A stretch of DNA of 37,741 nucleotides, taken from a virus. Location of the stretch: positions 1 to 37,741 of the IMG/VR virus record IMGVR_UViG_3300025141_000296. One strand, written 5' to 3'. Position numbers and translations under genes: made by a program. Shown one piece after another: positions 17,994 through 28,700 of this stretch. The stretch's first letter is position 1, and every line of letters starts with the position of its first letter. The notes below the pieces were generated by a model. That model worked only from the letters and a program-made list of their open reading frames with translations, was not told the DNA's origin and searched no databases.

Positions 17994-20900
17994 TTAATCT
18001 ACGTTTAAATTTATTGGGTTCTTGGTTTGTTTTCCATTTTCTAATCTAAAAGCGTATCCCCAAGGTTCTTTTTTATTTTTACTTAATGGTAATGCTCTTT
18101 TTATTCTAAACATGATATCATTATTCATTGTACTAAGTATATCATATGCTCCATTTATTGTGGAGTCATTACTTGCGAATTTTTCGGTAATTAAATTTAT
18201 AGAAGTGTTAACCCCTGGATTACTAGTGGTAGCTGAAACACCATTATGATATAAAAATGAAGGCCATACTGATTTACAAGTCCCACTAAATGGTCTCATT
18301 TTTAAAACCATGCTATCTTCCGGTAAACTACAACAAGTACATGGTTGTGAAATCGTAGTAGAGTCTACTGTGCTTATATCACTAGAGGTACTACCTGTAT
18401 TCTCACAACCATTAGAACATGTAGAACCAGTTCTCGGGTCAGTTACACCAACTACATTCCCACAACGTGAAGAAGCACAAGCTGCTTCCCTATTATAGGA
18501 ACAAGTCCCATCATTTCCAGTAGCTAGTGGGTTAAAGTTGTCAGCTCCTGGGTCTGTACACCCTAAAACTTGACCTGATTTAGTAAATCCTGGTAATGGA
18601 AAAGTAGGGTAGTGTTTATATACGAATTTATCTCTATGAAAAACTGAATTTTCTATCTTTAAACCTCCTTGCCATAATGTAGTTGCTGGAACTAGTTGTT
18701 CTATAAGTCTAATCCAATAGGTTCCTAGACTCTGTGCATAATCTACCATTTTCTGGTATGTATATTTATTATTTTCACCACAAGATTGTGCTAAATAATC
18801 TAAATATAATTTTTGTAGTAATGGATATCCACCTGTTTTTCCATCGTCTATTGTTTGTCTATTTCTTACATTAATAAATGTTTTCCAGAATTTATTTGTG
18901 AATTCTTTAAATGAATAATCTTTACCATTTATCAAAGTGACTGTTTCGTCCACCCCACCTTTTTGTGGATATGGTAAAGGTAAGGGACCACCACTAAAAG
19001 GACACCCACTTAACACAGATTGGTTCCAAAAATCATACGTTAAAGCTTGTCCAACATTTAAAAAAGCATCTACATTTTTAACATTTATAACATACCTTTC
19101 ATCGTGGGTATGATAAGAAGCGTATCTTATACCTTCAAAATTGTATTTCCTATCTTCATTTCTACTATCTATTTTAACCCAAGATTTTTTATCATCTACT
19201 ATTGGGGTTAAATCAAACCCCCATTTCATATATGGAAATTTTCTAAATCTTTCTAAATATGGTGCCCCTGGGTCATTAGAATTTACATTAGGTGGTAGAT
19301 TACCAAAAAACCCACCCCAACTAAATTGGTTAAACTTGGTCACCACATTTGGATTACATCCCGATAAAACTGAATTATCTAAGTCTATTATTATGTCTCC
19401 GTGGTGTTCTTCGGTTTCTTCAAACCATCCTGCACCTCTCTGAAAATAGTAGTTAGATGTTTCTCTCGGTGCTTTAGGATATCCTTGTTCATCGATTGGG
19501 TAGTCATCTCTTACAAAATTATGTGTCTGTGTAGTACTACTTAAAATTGTTTGACCGTAAGCTCCATAATTTGGGTCGAAAACGTATTGTTGTGTTGTTA
19601 CTACCCCACCAGATATATTTTTAAAATCACTATAAAATCCTTCTTTATCACAATAACACCCTAATTCTACTAAAAGTTCTTGTATTTCTTGTTGTGCGTC
19701 ATTAGTTGTGTTAGTAGTGCTGGTTTTATTGAGTTTCTTAAGTGATATGTTTTCTTCATTTATTCTACTCTCCTGTTCTAAATCTGCTGTATTACCGCGT
19801 GTACCGTTAACTGGAAATTGCGTTGTGTTTCGGAGTTTTGGGTCGCCGTTTGGACCCCCAAACCCTCTTTCACACCTTCCATCGACCGGGTCCCAGAACA
19901 TTCCTTGTGGACATGGTTGTGGTGGACCTCCAGGATTAGTTCCACTGTTTAATAAAGCAAAAAGTTTATGACAAACTTCGTCATCCTTTATCTCATTCTG
20001 ACAACCTACCTTAACCCAATTATCTGCTAAAACCACATACTCATTAAACTCAACTAACGCTTCAGGTGCACCTATAAATCTAAATAAAAATTCTATAGCT
20101 TTTCTAGTACCTTTAGATTTAAAAAGATACGCTGTATTCATTAAAATTCTTCTATAAATTTCTATATCTAACTCTGCTGGTGTTGAACCTATTGATTCAC
20201 CGGAATATACTGGTTCGTATCTATCTAATATTGTATCTAAAAATCTTTCTTTTGTTAGGGTTGATGGGGTTTTCCAACCTAACATTTTTGCAAAATTTCT
20301 AAGTAGCTGGTTTGGTACATTATTCTTAGAATCATAGGTTACATTATTCATATAAGCAATCCCATCAATAAATTTTTTAACGTCGTCAAAACTTCTACCG
20401 TAAATTTGTAAAGTTTTTTCTACTTTTCTATCACCACTATCAAAATCTTTTAAAGCTCCAGTTGTTAGAAATCTTGATACTAAATTTGTTTTATAATCAT
20501 CTAGTTCGTCTCCTAGGTCAACTAATCTCTGTAAATAATTTGTATATTTCTCTGTTGTAACATCTATATTCCATAAATCTTGTTTTTCCCAAATAATGTC
20601 TTCTTTTAAAGTAAAATTTTGTCCACCTTCTGTTTGTCGGGGTAAACTAATTTCGGCTTTATATTGGGGCACACTTTTTTGATTTAATAAGAATTTTTCT
20701 ACGTGTTCAAAATTATCAAATTGTGTTTGTGTTTCTAATCGATTAGGTTTTAAATAAAATTCAGTTGTAGTAGAGGTAGCTGTGGCCCCAAAAGGTGAAC
20801 CTGAAATGGTTAGAGTTAACCCTGTAGTGGTCTCATCTATAGGTGTATAATCAAGAATTTTATATTGTGTATTCCCACTACCACTAAAACTTAAAACATA

Positions 20901-21551
20901 TCTACTATATTCTGATGAAAAATTCCTTAATGGTGATATTTTACCAACTTGTGCCTTAACACTTATAGTATCTATGGTATCTGTTGTTGGGTCGTCTATT
21001 AAATAATTTGTTGTCAGTGACCCTTCTATTCCAATTTCACCATCAGTAGTAATTTCTATATCAAACGGATTAGATATATTAAATTTTGATATTGTAATAG
21101 TGGTTCTATCGTAGGTGGGGTCGTAGTTGATACTTTCTGCTGTATTACCCGTAGTATGGTAGATACTATTTACACCATTACAGTATAAAGCTGCTGGAAA
21201 AAAATTAACTATTTGTTGTGCTGCAACCCGTAACCTTTCTTTTAATGACCCATATAATACAAGGTTACTTATATCACTATAATCATAATTAAAATCTACT
21301 AATAAGCTATAATTTAAAGCTTGACGGGATAAGTTCGTATCCCCAGCATCCAATTGTTCTAAAGTTATAGGTCCTGAAAACCCACCTAAATCAAAAGATA
21401 TATTTCTTTTCGAATCAGAACTATCTGATATCGAGAAATTACCTAGTGTCATTTGAGGGGAACCATCCGTAATCTGCATTCCTACAAGATTATCACTGAA
21501 GGTTCCTCTACCATTACCTGGTGCTGGTGGATAATAGAACTTTTTTGCCAT
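17994..21551 (-). CDS. Large baseplate/tail protein with internal GCTDP module (1185 aa)
   Basis: An 1185-residue protein. Residues about 370-510 are helical and contain RFLTTGALKDFDSGD, FAKMLGW and AYLFKSKGTRKAIEFLFRFIGAPEAL. The SKGT-R-x-x-I-x-x-L-x-x-x-x-G pattern occurs in phage tail protein I-like and large baseplate proteins. A cysteine hairpin (about 542-567, with FWDPVDGRCERG) follows. Residues about 935-985 carry WIRLIEQLVPATTLWQGG, a block I associate with large phage structural proteins. Directly after it, at 997-1020, sits one GCTDPGADNFNP...GTCSY repeat of the type seen in Bacteroidota secreted proteins. Together these suggest a baseplate scaffold bearing an exposed adhesive module. 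Its first ATG overlaps the upstream stop by 1 nt (TAATG). Confidence 0.75.
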   Translation of the reverse strand: MAKKFYYPPAPGNGRGTFSDNLVGMQITDGSPQMTLGNFSISDSSDSKRNISFDLGGFSGPITLEQLDAGDTNLSRQALNYSLLVDFNYDYSDISNLVLYGSLKERLRVAAQQIVNFFPAALYCNGVNSIYHTTGNTAESINYDPTYDRTTITISKFNISNPFDIEITTDGEIGIEGSLTTNYLIDDPTTDTIDTISVKAQVGKISPLRNFSSEYSRYVLSFSGSGNTQYKILDYTPIDETTTGLTLTISGSPFGATATSTTTEFYLKPNRLETQTQFDNFEHVEKFLLNQKSVPQYKAEISLPRQTEGGQNFTLKEDIIWEKQDLWNIDVTTEKYTNYLQRLVDLGDELDDYKTNLVSRFLTTGALKDFDSGDRKVEKTLQIYGRSFDDVKKFIDGIAYMNNVTYDSKNNVPNQLLRNFAKMLGWKTPSTLTKERFLDTILDRYEPVYSGESIGSTPAELDIEIYRRILMNTAYLFKSKGTRKAIEFLFRFIGAPEALVEFNEYVVLADNWVKVGCQNEIKDDEVCHKLFALLNSGTNPGGPPQPCPQGMFWDPVDGRCERGFGGPNGDPKLRNTTQFPVNGTRGNTADLEQESRINEENISLKKLNKTSTTNTTNDAQQEIQELLVELGCYCDKEGFYSDFKNISGGVVTTQQYVFDPNYGAYGQTILSSTTQTHNFVRDDYPIDEQGYPKAPRETSNYYFQRGAGWFEETEEHHGDIIIDLDNSVLSGCNPNVVTKFNQFSWGGFFGNLPPNVNSNDPGAPYLERFRKFPYMKWGFDLTPIVDDKKSWVKIDSRNEDRKYNFEGIRYASYHTHDERYVINVKNVDAFLNVGQALTYDFWNQSVLSGCPFSGGPLPLPYPQKGGVDETVTLINGKDYSFKEFTNKFWKTFINVRNRQTIDDGKTGGYPLLQKLYLDYLAQSCGENNKYTYQKMVDYAQSLGTYWIRLIEQLVPATTLWQGGLKIENSVFHRDKFVYKHYPTFPLPGFTKSGQVLGCTDPGADNFNPLATGNDGTCSYNREAACASSRCGNVVGVTDPRTGSTCSNGCENTGSTSSDISTVDSTTISQPCTCCSLPEDSMVLKMRPFSGTCKSVWPSFLYHNGVSATTSNPGVNTSINLITEKFASNDSTINGAYDILSTMNNDIMFRIKRALPLSKNKKEPWGYAFRLENGKQTKNPINLNVD

Positions 21552-22495
21552 TACTGATTAATTATTGTACTAAATTGTTTACTAAAATCTATTGAGTTTC
21601 CTCTATCTTGTCTAACTTCAAATAATTGTTCATCAAACTCATCTCTTATTTCAAATAAATTATATTGTTTATAAATGTTATTAACACCAGATAAATCATA
21701 TAAAGTGTAAATTCCATCATCTATAGACTTAGTCTGATTACCATATAAGGCTATAGCCAACGTTTCAAAATCATGGTCTACCATCTCCACATCTAAAACT
21801 ATAGGATTAAAATAGGTATTAGTTGCTATAATATCTTGACCTGCATTCCCTATAAATGGAATAGCATTTGGTTGATTTGTTGGTGCACTTGTTGGAGATA
21901 ATGTACAAAATACCATGTTAGATGGTGAATCTGTATAAACATATCTTGATGATGTCTTGTTAGCGTTAGCGGAAGAATTAGGTTGTCTTTCACAATAGAA
22001 ACTTGACGTTACTACTCTAAAAAAGTTTGGTATTTTAGTACCGGTACCTCCTTGGGATGCCGCTTTATTTAGATACTCAATTCTATACCCCACCAAACCA
22101 TTATTTGTAAATCTATTTCTATAAGCAGTTGGGACTTGATTGATGTCAATCACAATACCCTTTACACTAGGTAGAGAAGACAGTATACCACAATCATATA
22201 TTTTTGTTCTAATTTCTATGGGTCTAATATATATGGTATATATTCCTTTATTAGCAAATATGTTTGATGGTAATGTTAGATTATATAATCCTCCTAAAAT
22301 TTCTGTACCTGAGTTAGCTCCATTTATAGATGTCGCTGCATTATGTACATATGGTTTTAACACTTGGGGTGCTGACAACCTACCTAACGTAAAAGTAGCT
22401 GTAGCGTCTCTAGTTGGTTGGTAATGGTACAGTATTTCTACATCTTCTGGTGAAACGTCTGCTGGTCTTTTTATTCCGTAATTTCCTAATGCCAT
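21551..22495 (-). CDS. Hypothetical structural protein (314 aa)
   Basis: A 314-residue protein with no domain I recognise. It begins MALGNYGIKRPADVSPEDVEILYHYQPTR, an N-terminal tail with alternating charge. The middle (GIYTIYIRPIEIRT, VKGIVIDINQVP, VGYRIEYLNK) looks like a beta-sandwich. The C-terminal segment, NLFEIRDEFDEQLFEVRQDRG, is a charged helix or strand repeat (EIRDEFD / EVRQDRG). No membrane segment or signal peptide. It lies between a cysteine-rich giant (5 nt gap) and the 1185-residue protein (1 nt overlap), so it is probably a connector or chaperone made in step with them. Function remains unknown. Confidence 0.65.
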   Translation of the reverse strand: MALGNYGIKRPADVSPEDVEILYHYQPTRDATATFTLGRLSAPQVLKPYVHNAATSINGANSGTEILGGLYNLTLPSNIFANKGIYTIYIRPIEIRTKIYDCGILSSLPSVKGIVIDINQVPTAYRNRFTNNGLVGYRIEYLNKAASQGGTGTKIPNFFRVVTSSFYCERQPNSSANANKTSSRYVYTDSPSNMVFCTLSPTSAPTNQPNAIPFIGNAGQDIIATNTYFNPIVLDVEMVDHDFETLAIALYGNQTKSIDDGIYTLYDLSGVNNIYKQYNLFEIRDEFDEQLFEVRQDRGNSIDFSKQFSTIINQ

Positions 22496-22500
22496 GTTTT

Positions 22501-25500
22501 TTAATCTTGTATTAAAATATTATAATAACCATAACCGTGAATATCTAATTCACCAATTGTGGTTATTTGAGATAACCTTTGTGGTCTCTCAAAAACAGAA
22601 ACCTTGCCTCTTTCAATAAATACATCGGAGCGCGTTTCTGGTTTTTGACAAACATTCATCAAAAACTCTTCTTTTGTTAATCTTGGTAAGCAGTCTTTTC
22701 TTCCTTCAGTTGGGTATATACAGGACCCATCGTCTATACAATCAAGAGAAACAAAATTTAGTGCCAATGGGTCTGTACAACAGTACGTATCCTCAATATC
22801 TGTACAACCGTCTTGTTGTGATGCTCCTTGTATTGGATTATAGTCTCCGTTACCACACCCTAAAGTTGTTAAAGTTCCATGGGTTGAGGTATCAATCTGT
22901 AATAGATTTATATCTGTAATCGCGTGTACAGTGGCTCCACAAGCATCATTAGGTAAGTTTGAAAGCGAGTTAGACCCGTACCAATTTCCATTCCACTTAA
23001 ATAAACCAAACAAATTATCTAAAGTAGGATTTTGTGTTACTTGTGTTTCGGACCAATTTGATGGGGAGGAAGTACTATGGTCCATAATAGCACCAATATT
23101 ATTGTTTTCAAATCGTCCCATTTTGCCATTTGATGGGAACATATCAAAATAAGTAATAATTAAATTACCAGTAAGTGGGTCAACCAAAATATCTCCTGTA
23201 GACTTACCTTGTTGTTGTGTAGCACCATCAACAGAAGGAAAAGCTGGATTTGGTAACATAAATAATTCTTGTGTAATACCTACTCCTATTGAAGGTGATG
23301 AAGTAGTGATATCAATTTGTAATACTTTTTCACCTGAAGAAATTAATGTCGTATCATCTTTTGCAACTAACCCATTACCTATAGTAAGGTCGATTGTTGG
23401 TATACCACTATGTGAGTCATATCCTCCTTGACATAATTCTGTAATATCTATATCTCTAACAAACGGTGGGTTAGTAAGTGGTACTGGTGAACCACCAACG
23501 GTTAAAGGGTTTGCGGTTAAATCTATTGCGTATTCTCTTATAATACCTAAAGGTGCACAATCTAAACCAGGTGTACATCCTGATGGGTAATTACTTTCCT
23601 TTATTTGTCCGTATGTTCCAGACATTGGGTCTTGGTCTACAACTTTACACGCGTATAACCATAAAAAATCTGCAGTATTTGCTATATCCCAAGATGCTGT
23701 ACCCCACGCCTGTGCTACATCACCTCCGAAAAATGTATCTCTATTAAAAGTTTCATCAAATTGTTCATCCTTAAATAAGAAATCCATATTATCTGGGTCT
23801 ACATCTGGGTCGTAACTATAAACGTTACCGTTATAATCATTTAAGAAAACAGCACATTCTTCTAGTGCTGCAGTTGCACAATAAGTATTACAATCACTTA
23901 AAGCGGTGCTACACGATGCAGCGTCGGTACAAGGACCAAATAAATCTGGGTCTAACCAATTATATGGTTGTACTTCTGCTGAAGCATAGATATCAATACA
24001 ACTATGTGTTGATGTTACTGGGTCCAGTTCACAAACATATCCACCTTCATAAGTACAACAACTAGTTATTGGGGTACATTGTTGATTTGCCGTTGGGTCA
24101 TAGTCTATTGCTGAAACACAATCTACACCTGGTGTACATCCTGGTGGGTAATTACTACAAAGTGATACACCCACACTGTTTGGACATAATTCTAAACCGC
24201 TAGGGCATTGAGCACTAACTAATGTTCCTACTGTTCCACAACTACCACCATCAGTACAACATCCTCTGTCCATACATTCTACATTTGTATATGTACAATT
24301 ATCACCACCAGGACAAGGCATATCTACATCTTTACCTTTTACCGTTAAAACATTATAAGGTGTTGGTGGACAAGACTCGTTATAATTATCAGCTGTTGGG
24401 TCGTCACATCCTGCATACTGACAACAATCATATTGTCCCCCACTTGTATTGGTTAGTGGTGATGTTGGTGTTCCTGGGAAATAACAACCATCAGCAGTTG
24501 CATCATAATTTTGTGCATCTAAATCTGTACAACCAATACGAAAACAACCGTCACCCCCTGTGTACCCACAATTAGGGTTTGGTGGTACTAACTGTGAACT
24601 ATTTGTACCGCCGGGTGGTGATATAATAGTGCCTGTACAATCTTGTGTGTAATTAACTACACAACCAATCGTACCTGCTGGCCAAGGTGTTGCTGGTCCT
24701 GAATTAAGGGTTGTACATACATTACTATCCCAACATGCACAATATTCACAACAACTCTTATCACCAGGGACAAAGATACCATTTACTATGCAACCTTCAT
24801 TGTTTAGAGAATCATAATTACATGCTGAAGTATCTGGACATCCAGGGTATACACAAATACTATTATTAGTTACGTTAGGACAACAGCAATTGGTTGTACA
24901 AGTAGCCAAATTAGGGTCACATGTAGCATAGTTATCACTACAAGGTCCCGGGCTAGAAAGAGTACCAATATAATTGTAAGCTAATGGGTCGGTACACCAT
25001 GGTATTGCGTTTATACAAGAACTGCAGTCAGAATGTATAGAAACTACAGGTTGTACATTACTACCAAAACTTTGGTTTTGTAAATCAACATATGGAACTT
25101 CACATGGACATGGTGAGTACCAAGCACCCTGACCCGCTATACCACACGAACATGCTGGTGGTGAATTACCACACGTACATTGTTGGGTTGCTGTATTGTC
25201 TATAAAAAACCCACTTACGTTGTTACCAAGTGGCCAAGAAAAATCAATACCAAATTCTACCGGACAAGTAGCTAAACCATCCCCAGTAGTACCATCCCAA
25301 TCATCCTCCGTATAAATAATTTCTATAACCTTTAAACAAGCAGTTATTTCACCTGTACCATTTAGGTCAATAACAATAAACTTACCAACACCCAAACATC
25401 CCGCAGCACCAATAGCTCCACCAGAACATCCCCCTACCGGTAAAAGACCATACAATTCACCACAACCCACACCACCACACCCACAAGGAGGTGATGGACA

Positions 25501-25731
25501 AGGATTAGCAGCAAATGGGTCTGTCATTAAAGAAGGGTCAAGAAGAAAACAACCAGTATCCATACCTCCCAACACACCTGAGGGTGCTGGTTGGGTTCCA
25601 CCCCAAACATCCATTGTTATACAACCTTGACTAACCCATCCTGGTGCTTTCATTTCTACAACAACAGCAATTCTATCCCCATTAGAGTTATATGGAAAAC
25701 TGGCTGGATATGGTCCTAAAAAATCTGGCAT
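22501..25731 (-). CDS. Giant cysteine-rich modular virion protein with GCTDP repeats and propeller-like region (1076 aa)
   Basis: A 1076-residue protein with about 78 cysteines by hand count (7%). Most lie in residues 37-630. Repeats of the form C-T/D-D-P-x-A-x-N-Y start at 246, 298, 401, 442 and 985, with a divergent copy at 531-552. The family is common in secreted Bacteroidota and algal proteins. Residues about 780-960 repeat 'hydrophobic strand, turn, W/Y-G' units (GDILVDPLTGNLIITYFD, GLFKWNGNWYG, LLQIDTSTHGTLTTLG), which resembles a beta-propeller. The C-terminus DVFIERGKVSVFERPQRL ... IGELDIHGYGYY looks like a docking tail, since it is charged and free of cysteines. No signal peptide is present, as expected for a virion protein. 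It is probably an exposed host-recognition protein. Confidence 0.75.
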   Translation of the reverse strand: MPDFLGPYPASFPYNSNGDRIAVVVEMKAPGWVSQGCITMDVWGGTQPAPSGVLGGMDTGCFLLDPSLMTDPFAANPCPSPPCGCGGVGCGELYGLLPVGGCSGGAIGAAGCLGVGKFIVIDLNGTGEITACLKVIEIIYTEDDWDGTTGDGLATCPVEFGIDFSWPLGNNVSGFFIDNTATQQCTCGNSPPACSCGIAGQGAWYSPCPCEVPYVDLQNQSFGSNVQPVVSIHSDCSSCINAIPWCTDPLAYNYIGTLSSPGPCSDNYATCDPNLATCTTNCCCPNVTNNSICVYPGCPDTSACNYDSLNNEGCIVNGIFVPGDKSCCEYCACWDSNVCTTLNSGPATPWPAGTIGCVVNYTQDCTGTIISPPGGTNSSQLVPPNPNCGYTGGDGCFRIGCTDLDAQNYDATADGCYFPGTPTSPLTNTSGGQYDCCQYAGCDDPTADNYNESCPPTPYNVLTVKGKDVDMPCPGGDNCTYTNVECMDRGCCTDGGSCGTVGTLVSAQCPSGLELCPNSVGVSLCSNYPPGCTPGVDCVSAIDYDPTANQQCTPITSCCTYEGGYVCELDPVTSTHSCIDIYASAEVQPYNWLDPDLFGPCTDAASCSTALSDCNTYCATAALEECAVFLNDYNGNVYSYDPDVDPDNMDFLFKDEQFDETFNRDTFFGGDVAQAWGTASWDIANTADFLWLYACKVVDQDPMSGTYGQIKESNYPSGCTPGLDCAPLGIIREYAIDLTANPLTVGGSPVPLTNPPFVRDIDITELCQGGYDSHSGIPTIDLTIGNGLVAKDDTTLISSGEKVLQIDITTSSPSIGVGITQELFMLPNPAFPSVDGATQQQGKSTGDILVDPLTGNLIITYFDMFPSNGKMGRFENNNIGAIMDHSTSSPSNWSETQVTQNPTLDNLFGLFKWNGNWYGSNSLSNLPNDACGATVHAITDINLLQIDTSTHGTLTTLGCGNGDYNPIQGASQQDGCTDIEDTYCCTDPLALNFVSLDCIDDGSCIYPTEGRKDCLPRLTKEEFLMNVCQKPETRSDVFIERGKVSVFERPQRLSQITTIGELDIHGYGYYNILIQD
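24382..24999 (-). repeat. Cluster of four GCTDPxAxNY-type protein repeats
   Basis: Within the 1076-residue protein, four copies begin at residues 245 (WCTDPLAYNY), 297 (GCPDTSACNY), 400 (GCTDLDAQNY) and 441 (GCDDPTADNY). A fifth lies apart at 984 (CCTDPLALNF, positions 22753-22782). Spacing is irregular (52, 103 and 41 residues), with other cysteine motifs between. Copies have diverged in codons, so this is an old protein-level repeat and not a recent DNA duplication. Confidence 0.75.
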
Positions 25732-25755
25732 TTTATTATATTTTATTTATTATTA

Positions 25756-28700
25756 TCATGGCGTACCACATGGTCTCCAACAACTATGAGGTACATCTGT
25801 CCTAGGAACTGTTGGTAATGTTGGTGGTGTTGCATTATATTGTGGAACTAAACAATTTAGTAAAGTACATGGATGAGTACCTTGACCTGGGTTGGTATAT
25901 GGAAAAGGAGCTCCTGGTTGCGCTTGATTCATATTCGGGTCTTCACACTCAGCAAGTACCCCTGGGTCAGAACAATCAATTTCATTTAGTGGCCACGGAA
26001 GTCCTGTTGGTGCGTTAGTAGTTGTATTATCACATACTGGTCTAGGGTCATACCAATATTTGTATTGGTCTGTAGCCTGGGATACAGCAGCAACAGCACC
26101 TATAACAACATCAAAGTGTTCATAAAAATCATTTGGGTTATATAGTTCTACAGGATAATCAGTATTATTTAAAGACTCTAAAGAAGTACAAGTTGTACAA
26201 CCACAACCTGTAGTTTGCCAATTATTAGATAATGGGTCTTGACACGCTTCTATACTGTAGTCATTACAACTCCAATCCTCTGCATTATTCCAAGTAATAT
26301 CAGTTCCAACATACCAATGGTAAGGATTTCCTGGGCTACCTAAATAAAGTTTATTATCGGGGTTTATCTGACCAGATGCGGTATCATTAACGGTAACTGG
26401 TGTACAAGTACCACCAATACAAACATGTACGGTTGGTACATGACACTCATCATTACACCCAATAGCATCAAATGTTGTAATTACACCACCACTATCAGTT
26501 TGTACAGCACCATTAACTAGTATGACATCAGAACAATAGTTAGTGTTTGGGGGTCCTGTTGTTGCATCTGTTTGAACACATATTCCAGACCCACTATCAC
26601 ATCCCCACGATAAACAGTTTTGTTCACAATCAACTTTATCGGTATACGCATTAGGGTCTGTACTATCTAATACTGCCATACAACGTTGTCCCCCAAATGA
26701 ACCAGCACCATAATTCGCGGATAGGTCAACAATCGTATTAGCTGCGTACATATCACACACACATTGCCAACTTAGAACACTTCCACAATTCTCTACGCAC
26801 TCAGTTGCGTTAGTGTATGGTGTGGAATGATTAGCTCCTGGAGGTTGTGAAGTACCTACAGATAATGCTGTACAAATTAAATTAACACACCACCAATCAA
26901 ACAGTTGATGGGTTCCTCCACAGGTAGCTTGACAAGTCGGTAAATCACCATAAAACCCACCACCCACAACTGGTTGACATGTAGATGTGGTAGCTGGTGC
27001 AGGGTCAGGAACACAATCATATCCAATTGTGGTATTTGTACAATTAGTAGTACAATCAACATATCCGGTTGGTCCACCATATATTGTTTCTCCGTTTGGT
27101 CCTGTACCGGCATTATAATAATTATGTGAGGGTGGTATCGGTGAACAAGTACCTTGTATTTCACACATCCATTGTATTTCCACACCTACTGGTGGGAGGC
27201 ACCCTATTGTACAATCCGCTAATGCGTTTGCTGTAGTTGGTGGAGTACCGACGTATGTCGCGTTATCATAATAAGCACCACTAGTTGGTAATATCTCTAA
27301 GCACAAACCTTGAATACAGTTATATCGTGATGGTAGTACTTCTATTTCTGTACATGAACCAAAACATAATCTCCAATGTGGAGAATTTACATCGTATCTA
27401 TTAGGTGCTGGTATTGTATCGTCTAATATTGAGATGGCGTAGAAACAACACCCGTCGTAACTAACATAATCACCTGGGTCATAACTTTCATTATCATCCC
27501 ACTCTCCTCTATCTGTATGAACAACTTGGGTACCATAACCACCTAAAAAATAGTATTGTGTGCCTTCACACAAATCACAAGCACCTTGTAATGCCATACC
27601 ACATTCTCTTGTTAAGAAATCTTCTTGTTCTAGTCCAGAGCCTGTAGTACTAAAAACGGTAACCCCATTTTCATGGTCTACTAATGTATAAACATCAGCA
27701 CCATTCGTGATAGTATAACCGGTAAACCCATCACCTGGTACACTATTATCAACATTATCAATAGTACCCCACAAATTTTCTACATAAGTACCATTAGGTA
27801 GTTGTACCTGGCCCCCAATATTAACAGTAGTTGGAGGCCCTATAGGTATACCATTTATAGCGGTAGTATTATAACCTGGTGGTAATCCTGGTGATGAAGA
27901 ACTACTATAAGATTGTAGAGATGATAACATACTATCTGTAATTCCTTGAATGGTATATGGTGTAGCTACGTAACTTGCGGTTACGTAAGAGTTTACTCCT
28001 AGGCCACCGTCTAGTGGTCCAAATTCAGAACCTTCATAATCCATACTTACTGGTGCACCACCACCTGGTGGTGTAAAGGTGTATGTTTGTGTTTGGTTAG
28101 GTACTGTGAACCAAATCTGGTCACCTGTTTGGAATGGTATTGTTATGTGATGTGATACTGATGTTATTCCCCACGGAGCTCGCATTTGTACAGTTACCGT
28201 AAAAGGACCTGAACTCATGTAAGAATGTGTGGTAGTTATTGTAGGAGCGTTAAGTAATGTGAGAGCAGTACCATCCCCCCAATCTACACTATATTCGATA
28301 CCCTCCAAATACTTATAGAACCCAAATTCAGTACTATTATTTAAACTTACAAGAAATGGGTTTACTGTATCTCCAGTAAGTAAAAAATTAGAAAAAGTAT
28401 CTTCTTGACCCATTTGCCCATCCCACATAGTATAATGGCCCATATCGTTAAAATCGTGGTCTAAAAATATAGTTAAAGTACTATCTTTACTTTCTCTTTG
28501 TGTTCTATTGCAGCATTCACAGTATTCGGTTGAGGTACTCGTTTGAGGGGATGGTGTTGTTTTTTTACTTAGAGGTCCAAGTTGTTTTTGTTGTGCCCCT
28601 GTTAGTGGGCATTGAGAACAGTATCTATTTTGTTCCTCAACACTCCAAGCATAAAATTCATCACAAGGACTTAAAATTAAACCGCAACAACTTTCCCCTG

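Noticed and set aside
24222-24575. A 117-codon plus-strand frame rich in His, Asn and Tyr
   Set aside because: Antisense to the cysteine-repeat gene. The odd composition is explained by the repeated ACA/TGT codons of that gene.
25320-25375. A DLNGTGEIT segment in the 1076-residue protein resembling an EF-hand loop
   Set aside because: Loop position 12 is Leu, not Asp or Glu, and no helix of the expected type follows, so calcium binding is not supported.
26877-27185. A 102-codon minus-strand frame
   Set aside because: Out-of-frame overlap inside the cysteine-module gene, with no motif of its own.
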